In this document: piece by piece, positions 8,255 through 17,270 of the stretch
Layout: every line of letters starts with the position of its first letter
How positions within the stretch are numbered: the stretch's first letter is position 1
Source of the DNA: Solidesulfovibrio magneticus str. Maddingley MBC34
GTDB lineage: Bacteria; Desulfobacterota; Desulfovibrionia; Desulfovibrionales; Desulfovibrionaceae
Length of the DNA stretch: 33,390 nucleotides
Reading direction: 5' to 3'
Assembly (NCBI GenBank): GCA_000307955.1
Contig: ALAO01000067.1
Location: 1 to 33,390, forward strand
Program-made: the position numbers and the translations under genes
The notes under the pieces: model-generated
What the model was told of the DNA's origin: nothing
The model's input: only the letters and a program-made list of their open reading frames with translations
Databases searched by the model: none

Positions 8255-8510
8255 GGCTGTTTCTGGTGTTCGACGTGGCAGGCTGGCGTGGCACGGCCTG
8301 TCGCCGACAAGCCAACCCCTGCCCGACATAGCTTTTTCCCCCGGCCTTGTCAGCCCTGCCCCACTCCCTCGGGAAGGCCTCCCGGTTTTTCGGGATTTCC
8401 TCCTGAAGAACCGGGTGAAACTCCCGTCAAAAATCGGGACAACGCCCGATTTCGCCGACAGTCCGCCGGCATAGGATGCCGCCAAGCCGGTTCGCCGGAA
8501 GGAGGTTGGC
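8255..8510. promoter_or_regulatory. Divergent intergenic region with several hairpins
   Basis: Between the leftward kinase and the rightward 194-residue gene are several inverted repeats: AAATCGGG/CCCGATTT (8431-8438 with 8445-8452, followed by five T on the minus strand), GGCAT-AGG-ATGCC (8468-8480), and CCGG-TTCG-CCGG (8487-8498) immediately before the AAGGAGG ribosome site at 8498-8504. Clear -35/-10 pairs were not seen. The hairpins could be operators or mRNA structures. Confidence 0.45.
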
Positions 8511-9095
8511 ATGGCGTATCCCGCCCTGACAAACGACGCGGCGCACTCGCCGCGTCCGTGCACCCCATTGCCCGAAATGGGGTCCGACATGACCCTTAAC
8601 ACGCTGCGTGAGCGCAACGGCGCTTCAAGCCGCGCCAAAGTTTCGCCGGGACTGTCCGTGGCCCGGCTCGGCCCTGGCCGGTGGCGCATCGCGGCCCGTT
8701 TGCCCCAGGCCGGACAGGAGGATCTCGACATCTTCCTGGCCCCGTCCGAGGGCAGCGCCGTGCGTCTGCTGGCCCAGGGCGACGGCGTATGCCGCGTGGC
8801 CGTGGAAGGCGCTCTTGGCGAGGCCGGAGCGGCCAATCTCGGCGACTGTCTGCTGGAAGCCTTGGAACGCGGCGCTGCGCGCCTGGACGTGGTCATCGGC
8901 CCCACCGTGGCCGAGGCCTGCCTTGGCGTGGCGGCCGTGCTGGAAAGCTTCGGCCGGGTCACGGCCCGGCTCGGCGGCCGGCCGGAAGTCACCATCAGCG
9001 GGCCGGGCCAGGGGAGCGCGGCCATACGCCAGGCCTTTGACCGAGGCACGGCCAAGGGTCACGCCAGCCTTGGGGCGCCAGGAGGACAGCCATGA
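8511..9095 (+). CDS. Unknown 194-residue protein
   Basis: The start is well supported by AAGGAGG seven bases before the ATG. The product has a disordered, proline- and arginine-rich first 60 residues followed by an alpha/beta segment (about 75-180). This segment alternates strands with an amphipathic helix (AANLGDCLLEALERGAARLDVVIGP), a pattern that faintly recalls STAS or anti-sigma antagonist domains but lacks their phospho-serine motif. I do not recognise a family. It overlaps the next gene by four bases (ATGA) and is divergent from the two-component pair, which might control it. Confidence 0.75.
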   Translation: MAYPALTNDAAHSPRPCTPLPEMGSDMTLNTLRERNGASSRAKVSPGLSVARLGPGRWRIAARLPQAGQEDLDIFLAPSEGSAVRLLAQGDGVCRVAVEGALGEAGAANLGDCLLEALERGAARLDVVIGPTVAEACLGVAAVLESFGRVTARLGGRPEVTISGPGQGSAAIRQAFDRGTAKGHASLGAPGGQP

Positions 9096-9265
9096 CCGTG
9101 CTGGCCTGGTGTCTGCTGGCCGTGGCGGCCTTGATCATCATAAGCGGCCTGGGCCGGAGCTCACGTCGCCATCCGGGCCATCTGCCCGGCGATTTCGACT
9201 TCGACGGCTACAAGACCCGCGAGATCGTCCAGCGCGGGGTTTTCGACAAGACCAAGTGGAGGTAA
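9092..9265 (+). CDS. Small single-span membrane protein, 57 residues
   Basis: The frame begins at an ATG overlapping the TGA of the preceding gene, with GGAGGAC six bases upstream. The product has one hydrophobic helix at the N-terminus (residues 3-19, LAWCLLAVAALIIISG) and a short charged tail (RSSRRHPGHLPGDFDFDGYKTREIV) that should face the cytoplasm given the positive residues just after the helix. It ends exactly one base before the stop codon of the convergent glycosyltransferase. Coupling to the 194-residue gene suggests a joint function, perhaps as its membrane anchor, which is inference. Confidence 0.75.
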   Translation: MTVLAWCLLAVAALIIISGLGRSSRRHPGHLPGDFDFDGYKTREIVQRGVFDKTKWR

Positions 9266-10846
9266 TCAGCCGCCGCGTTTGCGCAGCGTCCGTTTCAAAG
9301 CCGCCAAGGCCGTGCGGGCATAGGAAAAGTCGTAATACTCCACGGCCAATGCGGCGGACAGGGCAATCTGTTCATCCGTGGCGATCCCCGCCGCGATGGC
9401 CTGACGCAAGGCCGGCAGCGCCTCCGGGCCGACGCCGGCCTTTTTCGAACAACGGATGACCGCCGCCAGGGATTGCGACGTCGGCTTGGCGGCAAAAGCC
9501 AGGACGGCGTATTCGATGGCGTAATCCGGAAAATGCTCGGGGCGCTTTTTGGCAAAGCCCAGGGCGCAGTACTCCTTGGCGTCAAAAAGTAGCTCGCAGC
9601 CGAGCAGGCAACAGTCGTGCAACCGATCCGAGGACTGCCGCAATCCCTTGATGCGCTTGAGGTCAGCCGCCTTGCCAAGTCCCAGGCGCACGAGCTTGGC
9701 CGTCAGCGCGGCAAGGTGGATCAAGAACCGATCCTGTTCCACAAAAACGAGCAGGAGATGCAGGGTGGCCCAAAGTCCCGCAAGCGAATCCGAGGCCGCC
9801 CCTTTTTCAAGATAATGGACGCCGGGCTCCCCCTGGCCCAGGCGCAGATGCATGACGCCGAGGATGCGGCAAGCCTCCAAGGCCGCCTCGTCATCGCCTG
9901 AAGCGACCTCTTCGAGGAGACGGCGACAAGGAGCGAGGGCGCCGCCAAAGCGCCGGGTCAGGTTGTATCGGGCCAATGCCTCGGCGTTTTGGGCCACGTT
10001 GGACGGGAGGCTGACCATGACGCGATCTCGGGCCAGATCATCCAGCACGGCGGCGGCTCGTTGGCGGCTGGTGTGCTTGCGGCGGCAGAGCTCCTGCCCA
10101 CGCGCGGCCAAGGCGGCAAAGGCCTCAGGGTCGCGCTGGATTGTTTCCAGGGTCGGCAGCAAATCGCCTGGGGAGTAGCCGAGGTAGTGCTCGCCCTCCC
10201 GGAAGCAGCGACCTACGCCGTAGCCGCCCCGCTCGGTCAGAAGCAGGGACCCCGAAGCCAGGGCCTGCAGGAATCGCAGATTGAGGCCGGAGAAGAAGTT
10301 CTCGTTAAGAACCACCCGTGAAGCCGCGAAGAGGTCCAACATAGCCGGGCGCGGCACGTCCTGAACCAAGTGCAGGGGATAGTGTTCCCCAACGTGGCGA
10401 ATCAGGTTGTTTCGCTTGACGCGCTCGGGCGTCAGCCGCCCGACAAAGGTCAGAAAATGCTCCTTGGCGGCCGGCGGCTCCCGGAAATCGCCGTCAAAGA
10501 CGCATAAGGGCAGCCACGAAGCCGGCACGCCCTGGCGGCGGAACTTGGCCACCGACGACAGCTGATCGACGTAGACATGGTCAAACAGCTTGGACAGGGG
10601 CAAGAGCCAGAATTCGTTGAGCGGGCTGTCGACGCAGTAGGCCGCCAGCCTGTAGCGGCTCTTATGAAAATCCCGAGGCAGCTCCGTCCGGCCGAAGAAC
10701 TCGATCAACACGACGTCCGGATCAAAGTTCAGGGCCTCAATCTGTTCATCGAGCGTCCTGTCGGCATCCAGGGCAAACGGGACCACTTCGCAGCCCATGC
10801 CGCGAAAGCCCTCAAGCAAAAACCAGCTGCAACACGCGACTTTCAC
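9266..10846 (-). CDS. CgeB-like glycosyltransferase with helical C-terminal half
   Basis: The 526-residue product resembles CgeB-type glycosyltransferases with a GT-B fold. The N-terminal Rossmann half covers about residues 1-125, and the sugar-nucleotide half about 130-270, with FLTFVGRLTPERVKR, the SRVVLNENFFSGLNLRFLQALASG donor-site segment and the GYSPGDLL region. Residues from about 285 on are repetitive helices of TPR character, probably for protein contact. In Desulfovibrio relatives, such proteins often decorate flagellin or surface glycans; no such cluster is visible here. The start is GTG at 10846 with GGGTGA upstream. The gene's stop touches the stop of the facing gene with no spacer. 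Confidence 0.8.
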   Translation of the reverse strand: MKVACCSWFLLEGFRGMGCEVVPFALDADRTLDEQIEALNFDPDVVLIEFFGRTELPRDFHKSRYRLAAYCVDSPLNEFWLLPLSKLFDHVYVDQLSSVAKFRRQGVPASWLPLCVFDGDFREPPAAKEHFLTFVGRLTPERVKRNNLIRHVGEHYPLHLVQDVPRPAMLDLFAASRVVLNENFFSGLNLRFLQALASGSLLLTERGGYGVGRCFREGEHYLGYSPGDLLPTLETIQRDPEAFAALAARGQELCRRKHTSRQRAAAVLDDLARDRVMVSLPSNVAQNAEALARYNLTRRFGGALAPCRRLLEEVASGDDEAALEACRILGVMHLRLGQGEPGVHYLEKGAASDSLAGLWATLHLLLVFVEQDRFLIHLAALTAKLVRLGLGKAADLKRIKGLRQSSDRLHDCCLLGCELLFDAKEYCALGFAKKRPEHFPDYAIEYAVLAFAAKPTSQSLAAVIRCSKKAGVGPEALPALRQAIAAGIATDEQIALSAALAVEYYDFSYARTALAALKRTLRKRGG

Positions 10847-10925
10847 GACTTCACCCGTTCGTCAGGGCCGGTTGCAAACCTGGATCGGCCAAGGTCGCAG
10901 GCCTCCCTGAGCATTGCCCGGCTTG

Positions 10926-13019
10926 CTACGCCCCAAGAAGCTTGAGCATGGTTTCCACGTCCGCCGTGGCCGGCTGACAGGAGCCGGCCCGGCAGACATG
11001 GGCGGCGGTCCGGCCGTCCAGGGGCAGTTGGTAGCGGGTGAACGGGGCCAGGGCGACGATGTCCGGCTCGCCCTCGTCCGGTCGCAGCACCACCGCCACC
11101 TCGGGCAGATAACGCCCGAAGACGGCCCGGGCCAGGGCCTGGGTGTCCGGGCCGGCTGGATCGCCGGCCAGGGTCACTTCCGAAGGCTTGCCGAGGACCT
11201 GGGACAAGCCGCACAGAAAAAAGGCGTGACCGGCGGCATGATCGGCCAGACGCGGGGCCATGGCCCGGGCCAGGGCAGTGGCCTGTTCCTTGAAAACCGG
11301 ATCGCCGGTCAGGCGGAAAAGGGTCGTCAACACGAAATAGGCCACGCTGTTGCCGGATGGCACGGCCGCGTCGAAGAACACCTTCTGGCGCACCAGCAGC
11401 TGTTCGCCGTCGTCCGGGGTGACGAAAAAGCCGCCCTCGGCCGGATCGGCGAAATGGTCGGCCACGGCCCGCAGGAGTGCCACGGCCCGGTGCAGATAGG
11501 CCGTGTCGAAGACGGTCTGATAGAGTTCCACCAGGCCCCAGGCCAGGAAGACGTAATCGTCCAGGAACCCGTCGATGGCCGCCTCGCCGTCCCGCAGGCG
11601 GTGGAGCAGCCGGCCGTTTGGCCGCGTCAGCCGAGTAAGCAAAGATTCGGCGGCGGTCACGGCCCGGCCGGCCAGCTCTTCGTCGTCAAAGGCCCGGGCG
11701 GCCTTGGCCAGGGCGGCCAGCATGAGCCCGTTGTTGTCGGTGAGCACCTTGTCGTCGCAAAGGGGTCGCACGCGTTTTTCGCGCTCCACGAGTAGGATGC
11801 GCCGACACTCTTCCAGACGCGTGGTCAGGGCTTCGACCGTCAGGCCGAGCTGGGCGGCCGTCTCGTCCAGGGGGCGGGGCAGATGGAGGATGTTGCTGCC
11901 GGTGGTTTCGCCGGTCGCCTCGTCGTGGGCGTTGCCCTCCTCGGTCGCGCCCATGGCCGCCATGACCAGGGCGGCCTCGTCGCCAAGCAGTCGGCGCAGT
12001 TCGGCCGCCGACCAGACGTAGAATTTGCCTTCGACACCTTCGCTGTCGGCGTCCTCGGCGCTGTGGAATAGGCCCTCGGGGCTGGTCAGATCGCGCCGGA
12101 CGTATTCGAGGATCTCCAGGGCCATGGTTTTGTGCGCGGCGTCGCCGGAAGCCTGATAGGCCTCCACGCAGGCCATGACGGTCAGGGCCTGGTCGTAGAG
12201 CATTTTCTCGAAATGCGGCAAAAACCACTGCGCGTCGGTGGCGTAGCGATGCAGGCCAAAGCCCACATGGTCGTAGACGCCGCCCCGGCGCATGGCGTCC
12301 AGGGTCCGGCAGACCATGTCGCGGCACGAGGCATCGCCGGTACGGCGGTATTCGCGCAGCAAAAAGAGCAAATTATGGGGCGAGGGGAATTTCGGCGCGC
12401 CGCCGAAGCCGCCGTTTCGGGCATCGAAGATACCGGACAGCTGCGCCCGGGCCGCGTCGAGGACCGCCTCGCCGGGTTCGGCCGAGGCCGCGCCGGCCGC
12501 GGCCGTCAGCTGTTCGCGCACGGCGTCCATGATCTGGCCGGCGTTATTGACCACCGCTTGCCGGTTGCCCTTCCAGGACATGTGTACCCGCTGGAGCAGC
12601 TCGCGCAGGCCGGTGCGGCCGTAGGCGGATTCCTTGGGAAAATAGGTGCCGGCGAAAAAGGGTTCCTTGTCCGGGGTGAGAAAGACGGTCAGCGGCCAGC
12701 CGCCCCGGCCGGTCAAGGCATGGCACACGCTCATGTAGAGCGTGTCGAGGTCGGGCCGCTCCTCGCGGTCCACCTTGATCGACACCGCCACGGCGTTCAT
12801 GAGAGCCGCGATGTCCTCGTCCTCAAAGGATTCGCGCTCCATGACATGGCACCAATGACAGGTGGAATAGCCGATGGACAAAAGCACGGGCTTGTCCTCG
12901 GCCCGGGCCTTGGCAAAGGCTTCCTCGCCCCAGGGGAACCAGTCCACGGGGTTGTGGGCGTGTTGCAAGAGGTAGGGGCTTTTCTCCCGGATCAGCCGGT
13001 TGGGGGCGCGGTTTTCCAT
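10926..13019 (-). CDS. YyaL/SPATA20-type thioredoxin-domain protein
   Basis: The 697-residue product has the DUF255 thioredoxin-like domain at its N-terminus ([21 protein letters not shown], then CHWC at residues 54-57) followed by a long (alpha/alpha)6-barrel region related to N-acylglucosamine 2-epimerases. This matches the widespread YyaL family, whose exact role is unknown. The start at 13019 is set by GGGAGGAG upstream; a longer frame to 13169 has no family match. It is divergently oriented to the DUF362 gene, and its 3' end lies 79 bases before the glycosyltransferase start on the same strand, so read-through is possible. Confidence 0.9.
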   Translation of the reverse strand: MENRAPNRLIREKSPYLLQHAHNPVDWFPWGEEAFAKARAEDKPVLLSIGYSTCHWCHVMERESFEDEDIAALMNAVAVSIKVDREERPDLDTLYMSVCHALTGRGGWPLTVFLTPDKEPFFAGTYFPKESAYGRTGLRELLQRVHMSWKGNRQAVVNNAGQIMDAVREQLTAAAGAASAEPGEAVLDAARAQLSGIFDARNGGFGGAPKFPSPHNLLFLLREYRRTGDASCRDMVCRTLDAMRRGGVYDHVGFGLHRYATDAQWFLPHFEKMLYDQALTVMACVEAYQASGDAAHKTMALEILEYVRRDLTSPEGLFHSAEDADSEGVEGKFYVWSAAELRRLLGDEAALVMAAMGATEEGNAHDEATGETTGSNILHLPRPLDETAAQLGLTVEALTTRLEECRRILLVEREKRVRPLCDDKVLTDNNGLMLAALAKAARAFDDEELAGRAVTAAESLLTRLTRPNGRLLHRLRDGEAAIDGFLDDYVFLAWGLVELYQTVFDTAYLHRAVALLRAVADHFADPAEGGFFVTPDDGEQLLVRQKVFFDAAVPSGNSVAYFVLTTLFRLTGDPVFKEQATALARAMAPRLADHAAGHAFFLCGLSQVLGKPSEVTLAGDPAGPDTQALARAVFGRYLPEVAVVLRPDEGEPDIVALAPFTRYQLPLDGRTAAHVCRAGSCQPATADVETMLKLLGA

Positions 13020-13040
13020 GACAAATCTCCTCCCGTGGCG

Positions 13041-13068
13041 GCAAAATAGCATCGGCCGGCGATTTTGC
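13041..13068. promoter_or_regulatory. Operator-like inverted repeat between divergent genes
   Basis: GCAAAAT (13041-13047) and ATTTTGC (13062-13068) form a perfect 7-base inverted repeat with a GC-rich centre, between the YyaL gene and the DUF362 gene, 22 bases from the first start codon. Its position suits a shared regulator binding site. This is a positional inference only. Confidence 0.35.
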
Positions 13069-13160
13069 AAGGCGCGTCGCGCCGCTGTTTCGGCTCCGGG
13101 TTGCCTCCGGCCTGCCGGCGCGGTAATGGCTGCCGTGTTCCAGGCCGGAGGTGCCTTGCA

Positions 13161-14090
13161 ATGACCCAAAGCGTTTATCTCGACCGTGTCGCTGGTTACG
13201 ACGATCCCGACCTGCCGGCCAAGGCGGCCGCCCTGCTTGAGGCCGCCGGCTGTCCGGTCGGACCGGGAAGCACGGTGCTGGTCAAGCCCAATCTGGTCGC
13301 GCCGCGAAACCCGTCGCTATCCTGCTCCCATCCAGCCGTGGTCCGGGCCGTGTGCTTGGCGCTTTTGGAACGCGGCGCGCGCGTGGTCGTGGCCGATTCC
13401 CCGGCCTTTGGCACCGGCCGCATCGTGGCCAAGCTGGCCGGCTTCGAGGAAGCCCTGGCCGGGCTGCCCGTAACCATCCGCAGCCTGGACAGGCCCCGGC
13501 GGCTGTCCCTGTCGGGCGGCGGCCACATCGGCCTGTCGCGCGTGGCCGAGGAGGCCGACCACATCGTCAATCTGGCCCGGCTCAAGTGCCATGACCAGAT
13601 GGGCATGACCCTTTGCGTCAAAAATTTCTTCGGCTGCGTCTGCGGCTTTCGCAAATCCCTGGCCCATCAAAGCCTGGGCAAGGACTATGACCGCTTCGCC
13701 GCCATGATCCTGGACGTTTTCGCCGCCCTGCCGCCATCCACCTCGGTCCTCGACGGCGTCACGGCCATGCACAAGGCCGGGCCGGTAGGCGGCGAACCCT
13801 TCGACATCAAGCTAGTCGGCGCGAGCGCCAATCCCGTGGCCCTGGACACGGCCATTTATGCCGCCCTGGGACTGACGCCGGAGCGCATCCCGCTGTGGCG
13901 CGCGGCCATGGCCCGGGGACTTGCCGGAACCGATCCGGCCGAACTGGTTTTCCCCCGGCTTTCGCCAGGCGATTTCCGTTTCGAGGGCTTCGTGGCGAAG
14001 CCGGAGCTGGCCCCCCTGGCCTTCGAGGCCAAACGCTTCGTGCGCGGCCGCCTCAAAAGCCTGATGATCACTCTGCGCGGCGGGCGCTGA
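13161..14090 (+). CDS. DUF362-family protein
   Basis: The 309-residue product matches the DUF362 family: VLVKPNLV (about residues 40-47), the [12 protein letters not shown] segment, and the [25 protein letters not shown] region with clustered cysteines. DUF362 proteins are found in anaerobes, sometimes with ferredoxin domains; this one lacks the CxxCxxCxxxC ferredoxin part. The function is not established. The start at 13161 has GGAGGT nine bases upstream. It is separated from hypF by 12 bases and is surely co-transcribed with it, which hints at a role in metal-centre or hydrogenase-related chemistry, an inference. Confidence 0.85.
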   Translation: MTQSVYLDRVAGYDDPDLPAKAAALLEAAGCPVGPGSTVLVKPNLVAPRNPSLSCSHPAVVRAVCLALLERGARVVVADSPAFGTGRIVAKLAGFEEALAGLPVTIRSLDRPRRLSLSGGGHIGLSRVAEEADHIVNLARLKCHDQMGMTLCVKNFFGCVCGFRKSLAHQSLGKDYDRFAAMILDVFAALPPSTSVLDGVTAMHKAGPVGGEPFDIKLVGASANPVALDTAIYAALGLTPERIPLWRAAMARGLAGTDPAELVFPRLSPGDFRFEGFVAKPELAPLAFEAKRFVRGRLKSLMITLRGGR

Positions 14091-14102
14091 GGCATGGCAG
14101 CC

Positions 14103-16451
14103 ATGGCTGAGGTTACGCGCTGCCGCCATGTGGCGGCCGGACAGGTCCAAGGGGTGGGCTTTCGCCCCTTCGTCTACCGCCTGGCCCGGGAGCTTGGACT
14201 ATCGGGCTGGGTGCAAAACACCCCGGAAGGCGTAGTCATCGAGACGGAGGGTCCGGCGGAGGCGGTTTCCGCCTTCGGCCGCCGTTTGCCGGCCGAACTG
14301 CCGCCCCTGGCCCGGCTGCTGGCCTTTTCGGCGACCCCCGTGCCGCCTGCCGGCGAAACCGGCTTTCGCATCCTGGCCAGCGCGCCGGGCAGCGGCCACG
14401 ACGTGCTCATAAGCCCCGACGTCGCCACCTGCCCCGATTGCCTGGCCGACATGGCCGACCCCGGCAACCGCCGCCACCGCTACCCTTTCACCAACTGCAC
14501 CAACTGCGGCCCCCGCTACACCATCACCCGGCGCGTGCCCTACGACCGGGAAACCACCTCCATGGCCTGCTTTCCCCTGTGCCCGGACTGCGCCGCCGAG
14601 TACGCCGACCCGGCCGACCGGCGCTTCCACGCCCAACCCAACGCCTGCCCGGCCTGCGGCCCGTCCCTGTGGCTGACCGATGAGGCCGGCGCGGTCCTTG
14701 AGCGCGGCACGGCCGCCGTCGCCGATCTGGCCGCCGTGCTTGCCGCCGGCCAGATCGCGGCGGTCAAGGGCCTGGGCGGCTTCCATCTGGTCTGCGACGC
14801 GTGCAACGAAACCGCCGTGGCCGAGCTGCGCCGACGCAAGGGCCGGCCGAGCAAGGCCCTGGCCGTCATGGTCCCGGACCTGGAAACCGCCGCCTGCCTG
14901 GGCCAGGTCGGACCGGCCGCCGCGAAACTCCTTGCCGGCACGGCCCGGCCCATCTGCCTGCTGCCGACTCGGGCCGGCAGCGCGCTGGCCCCAAATGTCG
15001 CCCCGGACGTGGCCGAGATCGGCGTCATGCTGCCCTATACGCCGCTCCACCATATTCTGCTGGCCGACTTCGCCGCCGCTGTCGGCCCCGGCCGTCCGGC
15101 CGCCCTGGTTATGACCTCGGGCAACGCCGGCGGCGACCCCATTTGCCTGGGCAACCGCGAGGCCCTTGCCCGCCTGGCGCATCTCGCCGACGTCTGGCTG
15201 CTCCACAACCGCGACATCCTGATACGCACCGACGATTCCGTGGTCCGCCCCCTGGATGCGGCCGAAGCCGAGGCGGCCGGCGCGCCGAACCTGTTCTTGC
15301 GCCGGGCCAGGGGCTATGTCCCAACGCCCATCCGGCTGGCCCGAAGCGGCCCGGAGGTGGTCGGCCTTGGCCCCATGCTCAAGGCCACGGTCTGCCTGAC
15401 CAAGGGCGACCAGGCCTTTGTCAGCCAGCACATCGGCGATCTGGAGAACCTGGCCGCCCTGCGCTTTTACGAAGAAACCCTGGAGCATCTTCTCGGGGTG
15501 CTCGGCGTTGCGCCCAAGCTGTGCGTGGCCGATCTCCACCCGGACTACCCCAGCACAACCCTGGCCCTGGAACAGAACCGCTGGCCGGTCATTCGGCTGC
15601 AGCACCACGTGGCCCACATCCATGCCGTGCTGGCCGAGCATCAGCGGGACGAGCCGGTCCTCGGCCTGGCCTTGGACGGCGTGGGCCTAGGCGAGGACGG
15701 CACGCTGTGGGGCGGCGAAGGCCTGCTTGTCGATCCGGCGGGACTGACCCACCAGCGCCTGGGCCACTTCGCGCCCATGGCCCTGCCCGGAGGCGACGCG
15801 GCCGTGCGGCAGCCCTGGCGCATCGCCCAGGCCTGCCTGCACGCCCTGGGGGAAACCACCGAGGACGGCCCGGTGCGGCCCTGGATGGCGGATCATGGCC
15901 CGGCTTCGCGGCTGGTCGGACAGATGCTGGCCAAGAACCTCAACTGTCCCGTGACCACCAGTTGCGGCCGGCTCTTTGACGCCGTGGCCGCTGTAACCGG
16001 CCTGTGCCTGGAAACGACCTATGAAGGCCAGGCGGCGATGGTGTTGGAACGCGCCCAGGATCTTGCCGAGGACCGACCTTACGATTGTCCGCTCTTGGCG
16101 GACCGGACTCCGGCCGTTCTCGACACGCTCACACTTTTTGCCCAGGCGGCGGCCGACGCGGCCCGGGGCGCGGCGGTCGGCCGCATTGCCCGGCGTTTTC
16201 ACCTGGGACTCGTGGCCGGGCTGACGCGGCTGGCCACGGGCATGGCCCGGGAGACGGGCATTCGCGCCGTGGTCCTTGGCGGCGGCGTCATGCAGAATCG
16301 AACCCTGGCCTTGCGCCTTCCCGAGGCGCTTCGGGCAGCGGACATGCAACCGCTGGTGCACCACCGTATGCCGGCCAATGATGGTTGCGTCAGTTTGGGC
16401 CAGGCGGCCTTTGGCCTGAGGTGGTTGCTGACTAAACAATTAGCATCATAA
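14103..16451 (+). CDS. hypF: Carbamoyltransferase HypF, [NiFe]-hydrogenase maturation
   Basis: HypF makes the thiocarbamoyl group on HypE from carbamoyl phosphate, the source of the CN ligands of [NiFe]-hydrogenases. All domains are visible in the 782-residue product: acylphosphatase (QVQGVGFRPFVYR), two C4 zinc motifs (CPDC/CTNCG and CPDC/CPACG), the YrdC-like domain (about 190-380), and the Kae1-like carbamoyltransferase domain with QHHVAHIHAV and LGGGVMQN. The start at 14103 is preferred over 14094 because GAGG is well spaced from it. The last seven codons (LTKQLAS) are AT-rich, unlike the rest, so the gene's end has probably been replaced at the edge of the adjoining AT-rich region. No other hyp gene is in the window. 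Confidence 0.96.
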   Translation: MAEVTRCRHVAAGQVQGVGFRPFVYRLARELGLSGWVQNTPEGVVIETEGPAEAVSAFGRRLPAELPPLARLLAFSATPVPPAGETGFRILASAPGSGHDVLISPDVATCPDCLADMADPGNRRHRYPFTNCTNCGPRYTITRRVPYDRETTSMACFPLCPDCAAEYADPADRRFHAQPNACPACGPSLWLTDEAGAVLERGTAAVADLAAVLAAGQIAAVKGLGGFHLVCDACNETAVAELRRRKGRPSKALAVMVPDLETAACLGQVGPAAAKLLAGTARPICLLPTRAGSALAPNVAPDVAEIGVMLPYTPLHHILLADFAAAVGPGRPAALVMTSGNAGGDPICLGNREALARLAHLADVWLLHNRDILIRTDDSVVRPLDAAEAEAAGAPNLFLRRARGYVPTPIRLARSGPEVVGLGPMLKATVCLTKGDQAFVSQHIGDLENLAALRFYEETLEHLLGVLGVAPKLCVADLHPDYPSTTLALEQNRWPVIRLQHHVAHIHAVLAEHQRDEPVLGLALDGVGLGEDGTLWGGEGLLVDPAGLTHQRLGHFAPMALPGGDAAVRQPWRIAQACLHALGETTEDGPVRPWMADHGPASRLVGQMLAKNLNCPVTTSCGRLFDAVAAVTGLCLETTYEGQAAMVLERAQDLAEDRPYDCPLLADRTPAVLDTLTLFAQAAADAARGAAVGRIARRFHLGLVAGLTRLATGMARETGIRAVVLGGGVMQNRTLALRLPEALRAADMQPLVHHRMPANDGCVSLGQAAFGLRWLLTKQLAS

Positions 16452-16517
16452 ATAACTACGCAACTATAGATCAGATGAAAATATAGATCGTTTTGGTATA
16501 TACAATTGACATCAAGA

Positions 16518-16741
16518 GCCTTGCCGGGTAGGCAACAGCCGCGCGCTTGGTTGGGCGAAATTCGCTTTGTTTTGCCTCAAGGGGCTCGCCCCGCGATACT
16601 CCACCGGGGTGTTGTCGCGAGCAGGCAAGGCGTGGTGGCTGCAGAAAAAGGCTAAAAAAAGCATAGAGATATACGACACCGCATGGCTGTGGCTTGACCA
16701 CCGGCGCCTGCCGGGACACATCATTGCAATAGGCCACAGCC
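16518..16741. ncRNA. Candidate structured RNA or repeat cluster
   Basis: Several perfect inverted repeats are nested or tandem. An outer arm GCCTTGCC (16518-16525) pairs with GGCAAGGC (16624-16631). Within it are TTGCC/GGCAA (16521-16535, an alternative to the outer arm), GCGAA/TTCGC (16555-16565), GGGG-CTCG-CCCC (16581-16592) and CGCGA/TCGCG (16592-16619). To the right, GGCTGTGGC (16685-16693) pairs with GCCACAGCC (16733-16741) and encloses CCGGC-GCCT-GCCGG (16701-16714). No known RNA family was recognised (not SRP, RNase P or tmRNA by their conserved cores), and the strand is unclear. Confidence 0.4.
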
Positions 16742-16800
16742 CCAAATATACAACAGCAAATAACGCCAGGCAGTATTCAGTACAATTCTGATACGTTGTC

Positions 16801-16838
16801 GTCAAGTCCTTGACAGTCTTTTATATAAAGCCTATTTT
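16801..16838 (+). promoter_or_regulatory. Sigma-70 promoter with overlapping palindrome
   Basis: A consensus -35 TTGACA (16810-16815) is followed after 17 bases by TATTTT (16833-16838), so transcription should start near 16845 and run towards the regulator gene at 17292. The inverted repeat GTCAAG-TC-CTTGAC (16801-16814) overlaps the -35 box, where a bound repressor would block transcription. If the promoter serves the gene at 17292, the leader is about 445 bases and runs through the mini-element. Confidence 0.6.
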
Positions 16839-17076
16839 TGAAAATACACCTGTGAATCTTTAGAAGAAAAGGATATATTGCTTTAAATTATCCAAAAATT
16901 ATTCGCACTGCATATAAATTCTAAAACATAACGAGAATAGCATCGTTTCCTTCGGACTATTTTCGGTTATTAACTTTATAAAAGTGATTCTAGGCGAGAT
17001 CATTGTTCAAGCATTACAGTCTAGGTATACCCGCGAATTTCATTAAGGATGCCTCTTTTTAATCGTCCGTCTTCAG

Positions 17077-17270
17077 GGTTAAACCCCCCGGCTTTCAGCC
17101 GGGCAGCTTTCAGCTAGTGGTTGTATTTTCCTTGGCGCAATAGCTAGTTAACAACGACTGTCTGTTGCGGCCTACTTCGGAGTTGCAATAGATCACTTGA
17201 ACCGCTGCGATGCAGCTGGACTTTCAGTCCGCAGGCCTTAAACCCACCAGCCGAAGCTGGTGGTTGTTTA
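17077..17270 (+). mobile_element. IS200/IS605-like mini-element (joined ends, no transposase)
   Basis: Both ends carry TTAAACCC followed by a hairpin: CCCGGCT-TTC-AGCCGGG on the left (17087-17103) and CCACCAGC-CGAA-GCTGGTGG on the right (17244-17263). Two more short hairpins share the CTTTCAG loop word (17106-17115 and 17218-17230), and GCTGC-GAT-GCAGC lies just before the last. Subterminal hairpins without terminal inverted repeats are the hallmark of IS200/IS605 elements, and the right-end portion resembles the region downstream of tnpB genes from which guide (omega) RNAs arise. No tnpA or tnpB remains, so this is a non-autonomous copy. Recognition is by pattern, not database match. Confidence 0.6.

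Noticed and set aside
16512-16805. A 97-residue minus-strand frame in the gene-free region
   Set aside because: Its composition is odd, there is no ribosome site, and it lies across the inverted repeats, so a structured or repetitive non-coding segment explains it better.
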